From NCBI GenBank assembly GCA_011503125.2, contig WWBZ02000040.1, forward strand, positions 3,968,001 to 4,032,000: a DNA stretch of 64,000 bases, given 5' to 3'. The notes under the pieces were generated by a model. It worked only from the letters and a program-made list of their open reading frames with translations. It was not told where the DNA came from and ran no database searches. The translations under genes were made by a program, and so were the position numbers. This stretch comes from Botryosphaeria dothidea (Eukaryota > Ascomycota > Dothideomycetes > Botryosphaeriales > Botryosphaeriaceae). Below are positions 36,217-45,710 of the stretch, piece by piece (positions within the stretch are counted from its first letter, which is position 1; each line of letters begins with the position of its first letter).

Positions 36217-37389
36217 TCACGTCTTCAAAGCCGCCTTCGCGGTCCTCCTCTCTTCCTCCTTCCGCTGATCCACGCGCTCCAAGAAGTCCATCCGCCCCAA
36301 ATAACCTTCCTTTGCGCGGCCGTACTCATCCAGCTCCTCTGCGATGCCTTCTTTGTCGACGTAGCCAGCCCAGTCCAACCTGCTCTTGTCCACCGTGTTG
36401 AGCTTCTGCGCCTTCTCCTTGCTCTTCTTCGCCGCGGCATTCACGGCTTGAGCATCGCCGGCCGGAGCAGAGGCCGCTGCGGGGAGGAATGCAACAGCGG
36501 TCGCGGGATCGAGCAGCGCCCGGCGGCGCGCCCAGGTGAGCTGTTTCTCCGGCGGCAGCCCTCTGACCTCTGCCAGCGGATTGGGATCAAAGCGCGAGGC
36601 CCGCCACAGCGGCCGGCGTATCGAAGGCTTGTCCTGGCGCTTCTCCTGCTGTTCCTCTCCCTTCCCCTCGGCCTCCACCGCACCGCCCTCCTCCTCGGCC
36701 TCCACCGCCGCGGCCGCAGCCGCCTCCTGCGCCTTCTTACCCGCCTCCTTATCCAGCCTCTCCTGCTGCTGCGCCAGGTACAACCGCGCCTCCGCCGACG
36801 CCTTGGGCACCTGCCTCTCCTCGGTGATCCGATCGCCCGCGAAGTCGTACGTCCGCTTGATCGTAATCATCTCCACCTCCACCTCCTCCACCGGCTCATC
36901 CTCCCGCCGCCCCTCCTTCTCCTCCTCCGCTACCATCGGCATCGTCCCCCCCGGCGACGCCTTCCCCACCGGCGCGCTGCTCAACGCCGCCCAAATCGCA
37001 TCCACATCCGCCGTCGCGCCGTCCACGCGCGCGAGCGGCCGCCGCTCTTTGCGCTCCGTCTGCCGCTGCGCCCGCGTCTTGATCAGCCCGCCTTCACCGC
37101 CTTCATCGTCGGAGGATGTGCTGTGTCGCTGTTTCTTGGTTGCGGCGATGGTGGCTTCGTCGCCGGAGTCGAGGTCGACGGCGGCCGCCACCGCGCGCTT
37201 GCGTTTGTTGCCTTTGCCTTTGCGCGGTTTGGAGGCTTCATCGTCTGAGGAGGAGGAGCTGGAGAACGCGTCGTCGTCGTCGTTGGCGGCGGCGGCGGCG
37301 GCGGCGGCGGTGGGGTCGAATTCTTCGTCGGAGGCGGAGTTGTAGTCGTTGTCGTCTTGGAGGAGGGAGAGGGAGTCCTCGGTCACCAT
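36217..37389 (-). CDS. swc5: SWR1 chromatin-remodelling complex subunit Swc5 (BCNT family)
   Basis: Subunit of the SWR1 complex that exchanges H2A for H2A.Z. Intronless, 390 residues from MVTEDSLSLLQDDNDYNSAS. The N-terminus is acidic (histone-contacting in the family) with DEEFDPT, a poly-Ala run, DDDD and Ser blocks, then an NLS-like KPRKGKGNKRKR. The C-terminal BCNT-C domain is clear: LNTVDKSRLDWAGYVDKEGI, then EELDEYGRAKEGYLGRMDFL and ERVDQR. An upstream in-frame Met at 37650 would add an Arg-rich stretch, which I read as leader. Ala and Ser runs are coded by GC-rich trinucleotide repeats. Confidence 0.9.
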   Translation of the reverse strand: MVTEDSLSLLQDDNDYNSASDEEFDPTAAAAAAAANDDDDAFSSSSSSDDEASKPRKGKGNKRKRAVAAAVDLDSGDEATIAATKKQRHSTSSDDEGGEGGLIKTRAQRQTERKERRPLARVDGATADVDAIWAALSSAPVGKASPGGTMPMVAEEEKEGRREDEPVEEVEVEMITIKRTYDFAGDRITEERQVPKASAEARLYLAQQQERLDKEAGKKAQEAAAAAAVEAEEEGGAVEAEGKGEEQQEKRQDKPSIRRPLWRASRFDPNPLAEVRGLPPEKQLTWARRRALLDPATAVAFLPAAASAPAGDAQAVNAAAKKSKEKAQKLNTVDKSRLDWAGYVDKEGIAEELDEYGRAKEGYLGRMDFLERVDQRKEEERRTAKAALKT

Positions 37390-37703
37390 GGTGATTGGTA
37401 CCGCGAGGGAAGTGGGCAAAGTGTGGGTGATTTCTGGAGCTCGATGGTAGTTGTTCAAAAAGTTATGGGAGTGGACGTGAGAGTGATGGGCGCACGGTGG
37501 GCGAGATGGCACGGACGCGCAAGGGCTCAGGCGGGCGCGGAGCACGCGTCGTGCTGATCGACGCAGGGGTCGGGTGGCGCGTCGGGACGTCATGACGTTA
37601 CTGGGCTGCTCTTTCTTCGCCCAACGGGACAATTTTTGGAATTTGATCATTTCATCACTTCTATATCGTTACACGTCGGCTCGCTTCTGTGCGGCCGACC
37701 CTT
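37390..37703. promoter_or_regulatory. Swc5 promoter / 3' flank of small gene
   Basis: About 310 bases between two minus-strand genes. No further gene seen. Confidence 0.55.
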
Positions 37704-38251
37704 TTACTTTCTGATGCTGTTGGACTCGCCCTGACCCAAGTGTTCCTGTACCGTTCCTCCAATCGAGCCCTTGTCCGTGAACTGCTTTCCGATCGAGCCT
37801 TGTGCGTCGAAGGGTCCGCCAACGTTCTGTGCGGCACCGCCGATGGCACCCTTAGCTGCAAAGCGAGATGATTTAGCCATTTGCAGGATATCAATTCCTG
37901 GGGCCGGAACGTACTTGTGAATTGCTTTCCAATGACGCCATCGGAGTCGAAGACGGAAGTGCCCGCGCCAGACGTCTTCAAACCTGCGGGTTCCTACAAC
38001 AGAAGCCGCATTAGTCGAATATTCGATGAATAGAGCGGCCATCGAGGCAAATACGTACAGTTCTCGGCTTTGAGTCCTCGTGTATGCCTTCCGTGAAGTC
38101 AAGGTTCTTCGTGGCTCTGATTGGTCTCGCATTAGAGTCGTGGTCTTCGATACCCAATTGTGAAAGTGTAGGGAACGCACGAAGATGCGCCAGCCTCCAT
38201 TGCCTTGGCGCTTTGGTCGCCGTCCATTTGGTTCTTGGTGTAATCGGACAT
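37704..38251 (-). CDS. Small Gly-rich repeat protein, hypothetical
   Basis: A four-exon model gives about 115 residues. It begins MSDYTKNQMDGDQSAKAMEA with donor GTGCGT, continues ATKNLDFTEGIHEDSKPRT with donor GTACGT, then EPAGLKTSGAGTSVFDSDGV. The last exon begins TKGAIGGAAQNVGGPFDAQG and ends ESNSIRK. A short motif recurs three times: GVIGKQFT, GSIGKQFTDKG and GSIGGTVQEH. All introns have consensus ends and preserve the frame, so the gene is real although too fragmented for simple ORF finding. The composition (small, Gly/Gln/Lys-rich, hydrophilic, no Cys) recalls stress or LEA-like fungal proteins; that is inference and I do not know the family. Confidence 0.7.
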
Positions 38252-38540
38252 TGTGGCGGTATATCTCTTGAGCGGAAGTGTGGAATAATGTGCGAAAGTC
38301 GATGGTTGTGTGGTGAAAGCACTGCAGTAAACAGAATGGACGGTGCAAGCTCAATGCATTTTATGTAGACCTTGAAACATACCACTGCGTCATGACTACC
38401 GACGACTCTACATCTTTGACGTTCACGATCACGAAGTGTGATATCATCATCGCGAATGCATCGAAGGGACGAGCTAAGCCACTCGCGGTACAGTGCTTCT
38501 CTGGTCCGGCTTATGCGGACCGGGCGTCGTTTTAATATCG

Positions 38541-38625
38541 CATATGGAGTAGAAGCATTCATCCGGACGTAAGTGTAATTAGTTATGTAAGACACTTACG
38601 TCCAGATGAATGCTTCCACTCCCAC
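38541..38625. mobile_element. MITE copy 3
   Basis: The left arm TATGGAGTAGAAGCATTC then ATCCGGACG pairs with the right arm CGTCCAGATGAATGCTTCCACTCCC. The centre begins TAAGTGTAATTAG and is mirrored by ACACTTACG, so this copy is nearly a complete hairpin. Confidence 0.85.
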
Positions 38626-38802
38626 GATAAGAGCGTGTCATAATATACTATATGCGCCGAGAGAAACACTTGCTTTCAATGCCGGCATAAGCCGAGCCTG
38701 AGAAGCGCTGAAAGAGGGATTACCGAACGAGGTGCAAATGCATCAGATCTACAGTTGTCGTAGCTGGTCGTTGGCGATAATAGCTTCCGAAAAACATAAC
38801 TT

Positions 38803-38889
38803 CATAGGGAGTGGAAGCATTCGTCCGGACGACTTTATTAATATAAATACAATACACTCGCGTCCGGATGGATGCTTCCACTCCCTATG
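38803..38889. mobile_element. MITE copy 4 (best preserved)
   Basis: An 87-bp element from CATAGGGAGTGGAAGCATTC to GATGCTTCCACTCCCTATG. The arms pair over about 29 bases with two or three mismatches. A TA dinucleotide abuts GGGAG on the left and CTCCC on the right, consistent with a TA target duplication of the Tc1/mariner type. Its minus-strand centre, GGACGCGAGTGTATTG, matches copy 5. Confidence 0.9.
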
Positions 38890-39267
38890 GTATTATTAAT
38901 TCCGACCTATTGGTGGTGATCTCGCATTTGGCGCTTGTCTGCCGATCAAAGTCCTTTATCATCATGCTGTTTATTGTCTACTTCATGTGTAATGCGGCAT
39001 CTACAGCTATCTTCTGTGAATCCTCATTAAGTATCCTATCCTTCGCTTCGAAAGACGGCAAAACCATGCCGAGACTTGATGTGCACTCCGGATCGCACAT
39101 CCTATCCTTCGAATGTAGTGAGCCCCCCATCTATTGCTGCATCTGTCCATGGAATCCTGCAATACCATCCTCGAGCAGCAAACTCCTTAAAGGCCGTCAC
39201 GGATCCTGGGTGATGTTGGACGCTGCCCAATTGTTTGATTAGCCATGCCGTCTTTAATCGTGTGCTT

Positions 39268-39291
39268 TTATCGATTACCTTCGTCCTCTCT

Positions 39292-39335
<44 letters not shown>

Positions 39336-39924
39336 ACTCTTCATTATCATCATAGTCATCACCAACCAGTTCAGCCAACTCTTCGTCTGCCTGCTCGTCG
39401 TATGAAGCCAGGGTCTTGCGGGGTACCTGCTTGGGAGCTGCGGTGCGGTTTGTTAGTTGGGTTGAATAAACCTCTATGATCGCTCGGCTTACCTTTGCCT
39501 TCACTCTTGTTCTTGCCATAAGCAGCTTCTATCTTCTCTTTGGTGATGGGATGCTCTGGGTCCAGGGCCTTGACCGTACGCAGCACAGCGTCATCCACTG
39601 CCTCCATTCTGGCTTCCCAGTCAGCATCCCCGGGAGCAGTCTTCTTCATGTGCTCTATGGCCGTCCAAAGAGCGCGGTATGCGCCGAAAACATGCTTGTT
39701 AGGGTGAAGCACAGATTGCTCCTGCTGTACATGAGGACTGGTCACCAGACGCTGCATATCCTCCGTCAGGTTGCGCTTGGCTTCGTCTAGCTCAGTGGCG
39801 TGGTTGTTCCGGAAGCCTCGCCTTCCTTTTGTAGATGTCGCCGCTGTATGGTGGACAACATCTTCAATGTCTTGCAAGACGTTGTGGAAGTCGCTGTCTT
39901 TGACGCTGTCCAAGTCGGATGCCA
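39268..39924 (-). CDS. Hypothetical protein with poly-Asp tail
   Basis: Start MASDLDSVKDSDFHNVLQDI. About 165 residues of mostly helical, charged sequence follow (RYN-free, with HVFGAYRALWTAIEHMKKTA and DAVLRTVKALDPEHPITKEK). A single intron (about 39439-39493, donor GTAAGC) joins NKSEGK to APKQVPRKTLASYDEQADEE. The tail ends in a run of about fourteen Asp encoded by an ATC repeat (39292-39335), then REDEGNR. Splice phase and composition support a real gene. No family is recognised; the acidic tail suggests histone or basic-protein binding only by analogy. Confidence 0.65.
39292..39335. repeat. (ATC)n coding microsatellite
   Basis: About fourteen ATC units on the plus strand encode the poly-Asp tail of the minus-strand gene. 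Confidence 0.9.
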
Positions 39925-40240
39925 TAGCTGAGGCGGAAAAGGTTTGGTCGAGCAGAGCTTTGGGCGATGTCTGATCCTCACTTACTAACGAGTAAGGCAA
40001 AGTGGTGACGATGCAGCTGGTTGGGTGAGATGCGCGCGCGCAAAACTTATAAGGCGCGGACTCAACGAAGTTGGCGCTAGGCCAAAAGAGGAAACAACGT
40101 GAGCATGTGGTCCTCGGGCGCACACACTTCTTCTTCCTCGCCCTTCCTCTTCCTCGCACATTCTTCACCATTCCGTTTTCTCGCACCCAAGATCTTTTCT
40201 TCACTGCTACACAGAATCGTCACAACTTGCACACGCCGCC
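39925..40240. promoter_or_regulatory. Divergent promoter region
   Basis: About 315 bases between divergently oriented orphan genes. The plus-strand side is CT-rich (CTTCTTCCTCGCCCTTCC and onward to 40200), as in many fungal leaders. Confidence 0.55.
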
Positions 40241-40580
40241 ATGGCTTCACTCGCCGAGGGCGCCGGCTCTTCAACTGCACGCCAAGCAGTCGCAAGTGAG
40301 GACACCGACGACCACGCCAATCTGGTTCACTACCCTCAGACAGATATGGCGCAGAACGAATCCCTAGACAAAATGACGGTCGGTGTCGCAGGTCGCATGC
40401 CCTTCCAGAAGATCTATGTTCGCGCTGCCAACGGAAAGAAGTCGACAACAAGATACAACCCGGAAGAGGATGCGCCGTCTCCAGAACAGACGGTGTCCAT
40501 CTTGCCAACTACTGAAGAAAAGGTGGGACGCCCCAACACCATGGAGTTCCTCGTTGTCGGCTTGGTGCTTGCATCGGATC

Positions 40581-40588
40581 CCTTCAAG
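40581..40588. repeat. Left copy of 8-bp target duplication (CCTTCAAG)
   Basis: The identical octamer CCTTCAAG flanks the element on the right at 41124-41131. Eight bases is the hallmark length for hAT insertions. Confidence 0.9.
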
Positions 40589-41123
40589 CAGGGCTTCCAC
40601 TTGACAAGTCAAGTCAAGTCAAGCCATAAGGACCCCCCAGCTTTCCAAGATCAAGCTGACGGCCACGCCCGCTTGGCAAGCCGACCCTCTAGAGGTAGCT
40701 TAACTTAACGGCTTAGAAGTTGGCTTAGATCCGTACCCTCTCACGTGTACCTACCTTAAAAGGCTTAACGTTATCCGTATACATCCATCTATACGCCCCT
40801 TAGAAGATCCGATATACTCCGTAAAAGGTCCGATTACTCGGCTAAGAGATTCCACTTACTTCTAACTAATTAGATAGGTTATCTTTAAGATATTCTCTAC
40901 TAACTAAGTCGTTATTATAAATAGATTCTCTGTATCGAAAAGATATAGAAGGATATAAAGAAATACGCTTATCGCGTAACTTGATCTAAGATATTAATCC
41001 AAGAGGGCCCTGAGGGCCCGCTTGGCAAGTTAAGGCTTGAATTAAATAAGCGGAGGCTGAGCCCGGCTTGTCAAGCGGCTTGATCCAAGACTTGGTAAAA
41101 TGGCTTGCCAAGTGGAAACCCTG
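40589..41123. mobile_element. Non-autonomous hAT-like element (535 bp)
   Basis: The left end reads CAGGGCTTCCACTTGACAAG. The right end, reverse complemented, reads CAGGGTTTCCACTTGGCAAG. The two ends match over about 23 bases with three differences, all transitions. Subterminal GGCTTG/CAAG-type motifs are repeated near both ends (GTCAAGTCAAGTCAAG left; GGCTTGTCAAGCGGCTTG right), as in hAT transposase binding regions. The interior from about 40740 to 41000 is AT-rich with no coding capacity. That and the transition bias fit repeat-induced point mutation (RIP), which is inference. Confidence 0.88.
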
Positions 41124-41131
41124 CCTTCAAG
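41124..41131. repeat. Right copy of 8-bp target duplication (CCTTCAAG)
   Basis: Exact match to 40581-40588. Both copies are read in the same codon phase as Phe-Lys in the host gene. Confidence 0.9.
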
Positions 41132-42346
41132 TATTCCACCAAGGCTACTGGTAAAGCGAGAGACAAAGAAAGAGATCGAGCCCGCAAGGCCAGAGGCATC
41201 CTTCCTGCCGAAGCCAACGTGCTGAGGGCCATGGTCCCAACAACCGAGATGGTCAACGCAGGCAGCATCAAGTATTACGTAGCCTGCTACTCAGTCATGA
41301 ACCTTTGCGACATGCGTCTCATTTCAAGCGACGCGATCTTTTTCTTTTCAGAAATCTGGTCAGGCATTTCTACCGAACTCGAAGTCAAATTGTGCAGGGT
41401 GGCGATCGGCTCGGCTTGCAAGATCCATGCAGCATCAGTCAAGGGGCCGTCTGAGAGAGTCAAGACTGTCATCGAAAGACCTCAGGATCCGACGGCGTCC
41501 AATGCGCTGGCCGTAACCAAAGATACGAACACTGCCAACGGTCTCCTCATACAGTATTCTATATGGAGATTGTCGATGAATGACGGCACTCTGGAGGCTC
41601 TGCAACGGACTGTCAAAAGAGCCATGCCCGACCTTGCCAACAAACCCAGCAACGAGGGCACGGTCGCCTTCTATGATTTCGAATCTGCTCTAGAGAAGAA
41701 TGATGCCCAGAAGCTCATCCAAGAAGTCAAGGTTTGTGCTTTATCCAGTATTGTGCCTTCTGTAGGCTGCTTGCTAATGCCCTCACAGGGAACTTACCCG
41801 AACGTGTGTTCTCTTGACGTGGATCTCATCATCAACCTCCACGCGGCTTTACGCAAGGACGACCTGGGAAACCAACTGCCATATCAAAGCCTGGCACCCT
41901 TCTTAGGTTTTGTTCACGATCGCGCTAGTGCTTCATGGGAGCCTGATATGCTTGAGCAAGTCGTACGCCAGATTCTCCACGATATCAAGATCCTCAATAA
42001 GACACGATACACCTTTTCGGTTTCGACGGTGTCCGAACTGGCAGATGACTCCGAAGATCTAGCGCCTTTCGTATCTTCTGTACGCCAGACCTTGCTTGAG
42101 ATCAGGGATTTCCTCTTGGCTCAGGCTACGGAGCTTCGGGAGCAGCATGGCGGCATACAGAGACACATCTCGACCAATGATCTGATGGTCAAGATCGGCA
42201 ATTGCGTGGATAAGACGGCCTTGATGGTCCTGGAAGAGCAGGTCTTCGCTATCCATGCGGAGCAACTGGCGACTAGAAATGGCAGGGGTGTTGATTACAT
42301 TGACGAGCTGATTCAGTGGATCGACGTAGCTTTGGGCAGCAGGTAG

Positions 42347-42768
42347 GGCGGTATGGCCTCGGGCAATAAGTAGAGAATACAACGGTAGACAAAAGTTTAG
42401 GGGGAAGTCTTTGGATACACATTGCACCAAGGAACCAGTCAGTATTGAATACAATTTCTTTGATGAAAAGTAGTACACGCATCTATAAACTTTTCTTAGT
42501 ACGATTGAAACGGAAAGACACCAACTAGTCACAAGCAAGGACACAGCACGAGTCTCTGGTGCTCAGGTGGACATTCTTCCACTTTCACAGTATCTTCTCT
42601 GCACTGAAACGCCATAAGCTGCACATGTCGATCCCTTTGTTTTGTTTCATGAACATGTGCAGACAAGCTGGCCACGGAATTTGTTCGATTTAGGCCTCCT
42701 TTCCTTCCTCAGCCTCGGTAGTAGACACGAACATGTTTGCATCAGCGCCCAGCCGGTGAACAGAAAGC
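42347..42768. other. Spacer with dispersed repeat copy B
   Basis: About 420 bases between two plus-strand orphan genes. It contains the second copy of the repeat also found near 12.8 kb. No gene seen. Confidence 0.6.
42405..42531. repeat. Dispersed repeat, copy B (pair with 12720-12845)
   Basis: The core TACACGCATCTATAAACTTT, TAGTACGATTGAAACGGAAA and GACACC runs in the same orientation as at 12.8 kb, with weaker similarity upstream (ATTGCACCAAGGAACCAGT). It lies directly 3' of the split orphan gene, so it may be part of that gene's 3' end or an unrelated mobile fragment. Confidence 0.8.
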
Positions 42769-43761
42769 ATGAAACCCTCGAGGCATAATGCGACAGAGCT
42801 CCTTCCGAAGGCTACTTCAAAATCCGAAAGAATATGGTTCAAGGAGGAAGTAGAGCCGATGCTGGCAGGTACTCATCGGAATGGTATATCCATTGAGGAG
42901 AGTGGTGTCGCAAGTTACAAAGACATGGTCACAAAGATCATGCGCTACAACTGTAAAGTGGCGAAAAAGGACCCGTCAGCACACCGCTCTCTCAGCAAAA
43001 ATAACGACGACCAATGGCTGAGGGAGCACATCCAGGACCGGTGGGCAAGGCGGAGTGAGACTAGGGCCTGGCAAGATTTCGAAGAATACAAATCAGGCGT
43101 TGAGGCAGCAAATCGCGCGAGGATTGACAGCGGCGAGCCACTGAGCAGGGCCGACGAGAAATGGGAGCAGGTAACGGAGAAGAAACGGAAGCGAGCCGCA
43201 AACAAGAAGATGTGGGAAAAATGTGAGGTGCTAGTCCTGGAGGACTGGAAGAAGGAAACTGGCCAAGACTACGAAGATAAGATCCAAGAGCTGCTAGACC
43301 TGCAGACCGTGGTTGATATCCAGAAAGCCGAGCTCGATGCTCGCACCAAGACACTTCCGACACTGGTCTCTGAAGCAATTTCTCAAACGGGAGAGCTCAC
43401 GGGGATTGCGGACAGTCATCTCCATATAGTGGACACTGAAGTCGATACCACGAAAGCTCTCCTGGACCTGTCGGGTAAGAGTATGCGCCGGCTCCAGACC
43501 CGGATCAGCAGGCTCTCGGCGAAGGACGTCATGGACGCGGAGACTCGTAGGGAAGTGATGCAGGAGCGCCTGGCTCATCCCGAGGCTTTGACATTTATGT
43601 TCCAGGGCCGACATGATCTCGAAGCGGCCAAAGCTATCGCTAGTTCTACCAAAAGACTCGTGGAGAACATGGAAGATGATTTGGAAAGGGTGTCCCTGGC
43701 AGCGATGGATACAATTACCGGGCTGAAAGATGCTATATTGGCCATGGATCTTCGGGGATGA
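42769..43761 (+). CDS. Hypothetical 330-residue helical protein
   Basis: Single exon starting MKPSRHNATELLPKATSKSE. The protein is rich in Lys, Glu, Arg and Ala with few breaks, for example RSETRAWQDFEEYKSGVEAA and KKRKRAANKKMWEKCEVLVL. A probable coiled coil covers roughly residues 160-260 (LQTVVDIQKAELDARTKTLP). No signal peptide, membrane segment or named domain is seen. It sits next to the hAT-split orphan gene on the same strand, about 420 bases downstream. Composition and length support a real gene. I do not recognise the family and it may be lineage-restricted. Confidence 0.6.
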   Translation: MKPSRHNATELLPKATSKSERIWFKEEVEPMLAGTHRNGISIEESGVASYKDMVTKIMRYNCKVAKKDPSAHRSLSKNNDDQWLREHIQDRWARRSETRAWQDFEEYKSGVEAANRARIDSGEPLSRADEKWEQVTEKKRKRAANKKMWEKCEVLVLEDWKKETGQDYEDKIQELLDLQTVVDIQKAELDARTKTLPTLVSEAISQTGELTGIADSHLHIVDTEVDTTKALLDLSGKSMRRLQTRISRLSAKDVMDAETRREVMQERLAHPEALTFMFQGRHDLEAAKAIASSTKRLVENMEDDLERVSLAAMDTITGLKDAILAMDLRG

Positions 43762-44515
43762 GAAGTGGATAGTTGTGCATGTTATCAGACAGCTGAGTGG
43801 TGCGTGTGACCTACACAGTATGGCAGATGTGGGCACCGGTGTTGGCGGGGTCCAGAATGGAAAGTAGTTATTTTATTCCAATCGGATCTACACCGTTAGT
43901 CAAAAGTAGCCGCGGGAGTGGTTGCCCACGCGACCAAGACGGAAAAACCTGAACGGGGGACTCGGCGGGCTTGCGAGACGACAGGATCGGACCGGGATGA
44001 CGTAAGGCGGATCCCTTTGTTGTTTTTGCGGCGCCCACTCCTGGACCGGCAAAGGCAGGTCGAGGCCGGGTGGTAAGCGACCGGGGCACGTCAGCGCGGA
44101 AAATTTTGCGCCATGGTGGTCGAAGCGGGCTACCGCAGAGCCGCGCGCTCCGGACGACGCTGCACAGGCGGCAGCGGCTGGAGAATGGCGGCAGAGGCTC
44201 TACCGCGTGCTGCAGGCGATGATGTCGAATGGGCGTTGGGTGGTGGCAGGGGATGGTCCCAACGCTGGTGGACGGAAGGCCGAGCGGAAAACTGGCGGGT
44301 GGCCGCCATCCCACGCTAGGCCGCTAGCTGCATGCGGCCGCGACATTTGCGTAGGCTTCTCCCGAATTTCGCCGACCGCATTGCCGCTGGCCGAGCGGAA
44401 AGCTTTGAGCGACGGACATCTCTCCCGTAAAACTGTCCTCCTTCATCCTCTCCAAGTCCACTTCCCCATCTCCACTCCATTGACTCTTCCCGTCCTCCCC
44501 GTCGCCTCCGTCACA
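43762..44515. promoter_or_regulatory. Upstream region of the phosphate carrier gene
   Basis: About 750 bases. The stretch just before the ATG (44441-44515) is a strong CT-rich tract (CTCCTTCATCCTCTCC and CCCGTCCTCCCCGTCGCC) ending CACAATG, the usual look of a highly expressed fungal gene's promoter and leader. Confidence 0.6.
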
Positions 44516-45710
44516 ATGTCTACCGGCAAGGTCGACGCTATCAAGCAGAAGGTCGAGAGCGCCGCCGCTCCCGCCCAGCTGAGCGGCCTCCAGCTCTACT
44601 CCCGCTTCGCCTTCGCCGGCGCCGTCTGCTGCTCCGTCACCCACGGTGCCCTGACTCCCGTCGATGTGTAAGTCGCGCCCGTCACCTCACCCTGCAACCG
44701 CCATGCCGCCGCCCCTTCGCGCGGCCGCCGACGCAGACTTTTCACCGCCTCTGTACCGCGCCTCGGACGCTGACCGCGTTATCTCTGCAGCGTCAAGACC
44801 TCCATCCAGCTTGACCCCGTCAAGTACAACCGCGGCTTGATCGGTGGCTTCAGGCAGATCATTGGTGAGAAGGGCTTCGGCGCCGTCTGGACTGGTGTCG
44901 GCCCTACCTTCGCCGGTTACTTCCTCCAGGGTGCCTTCAAGTTCGGTGGTTACGAGTTCTTCAAGCAGCAGGCCATCAACCAGCTCGGCTACGAGACCGC
45001 TGCCAACAACCGCACCGCCGTCTACCTCGCTTCTTCCGCCGCCGCCGAGTTCTTCGCCGATATTGCTCTCTGCCCTCTTGAGGCTACCCGTATCCGTCTC
45101 GTCTCCGATCCCACTTTCGCCAGCGGTCTTGTCAGCGGTTTTGGCAAGATCCTGAAGAGCGAGGGTGTTGGTGCTTTCTACTCTGGCTTCGGTCCCATTC
45201 TCTTCAAGCAGTATGTATACACCGCTATTTTTCAGTCAAAACCAGCCGCTAATCCACCGAATTCAGGGTTCCCTACACCATGGCCAAGTTCGTCGTCTAC
45301 GAGAAGGTTTCCGAGGCTATCTACAAGCGCGTTGACAAGAGCTCCCTGTCCGCCCCTGCCCAGACTGCCGTCAACCTTGGTTCCGGTCTGATCGCCGGTT
45401 TCGCTGCCGCCATCGTCTCCCAGCCCGCCGACACCATGCTCTCCAAGATCAACAAGACCAAGGGTGAGCCCGGTGAGGGTACCACCTCCCGCCTGATCAA
45501 GATCGCCAAGGAGCTCGGTGTCCGTGGTTCTTACGCCGGTATTGGTGCTCGTCTGTTCATGGTGTACGTATTCCTTCTTCTTTCCTTTTGGCTTCAACGT
45601 GCTAATCAGCTTCTAGTGGTACTCTTACTGCTGGTCAGTTCGCCATTTATGGCGATATCAAAAAGGCGCTCGGGGCCGTCGGCGGCGTAGAAATTGCTCC
45701 CTCGAAATAA
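44516..45710 (+). CDS. mir1: Mitochondrial phosphate carrier (Mir1/PiC-like)
   Basis: Inner-membrane carrier importing phosphate with a proton for ATP synthesis. Four exons: 44516-44667, 44791-45210, 45267-45563 and 45617-45710, giving 320 residues, the family size. Three solute-carrier repeats are visible through their P-x-D/E-x-x-R/K signatures: [26 protein letters not shown] and [11 protein letters not shown]. Phosphate-carrier features include [24 protein letters not shown] and [20 protein letters not shown]. There is no cleaved presequence, as in yeast Mir1. Codon use is strongly biased to C- and T-ending codons, unlike the neighbouring orphans, fitting high expression. The start has a good CACAATG context. 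Confidence 0.95.

Larger units (their letters stand above)
38252..39267. other. MITE-bearing accessory spacer
   Basis: About 1 kb between two minus-strand genes. It contains two inverted-repeat elements (38541-38625 and 38803-38889). A plus-strand frame of 124 residues at 38868-39242 starts inside the second element and shows no known domain, so I do not call it. Confidence 0.6.
40241..42346 (+). pseudogene. Orphan gene split by a hAT-like MITE
   Basis: The left part starts MASLAEGAGSSTARQAVASE and reads in frame to LVLASDPFK at 40588, where a 535-base element is inserted. The right part resumes in the same frame at 41132 with YSTKATGKARDKERDRARKA and ends at 42346 after DELIQWIDVALGSR. Without the element and one copy of its 8-bp target site, the coding frame is continuous. 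With it, translation from the first ATG stops at 40706-40708 inside the element. An intron at 41732-41788 (57 bases, branch GCTAAT) lies in the right part and has no in-frame stop. No protein family is recognised. The gene is probably inactive here, unless the element is spliced out or the right part is expressed from an internal Met. Confidence 0.65.

Noticed and set aside
36448..37345. Plus-strand frames of 266 and 269 residues
   Set aside because: Antisense to swc5, whose conserved C-terminal domain is unmistakable.
38868..39242. Plus-strand frame of 124 residues as a gene
   Set aside because: The start lies inside MITE copy 4, no domain is seen, and the 3' part is antisense flank of the poly-Asp gene.
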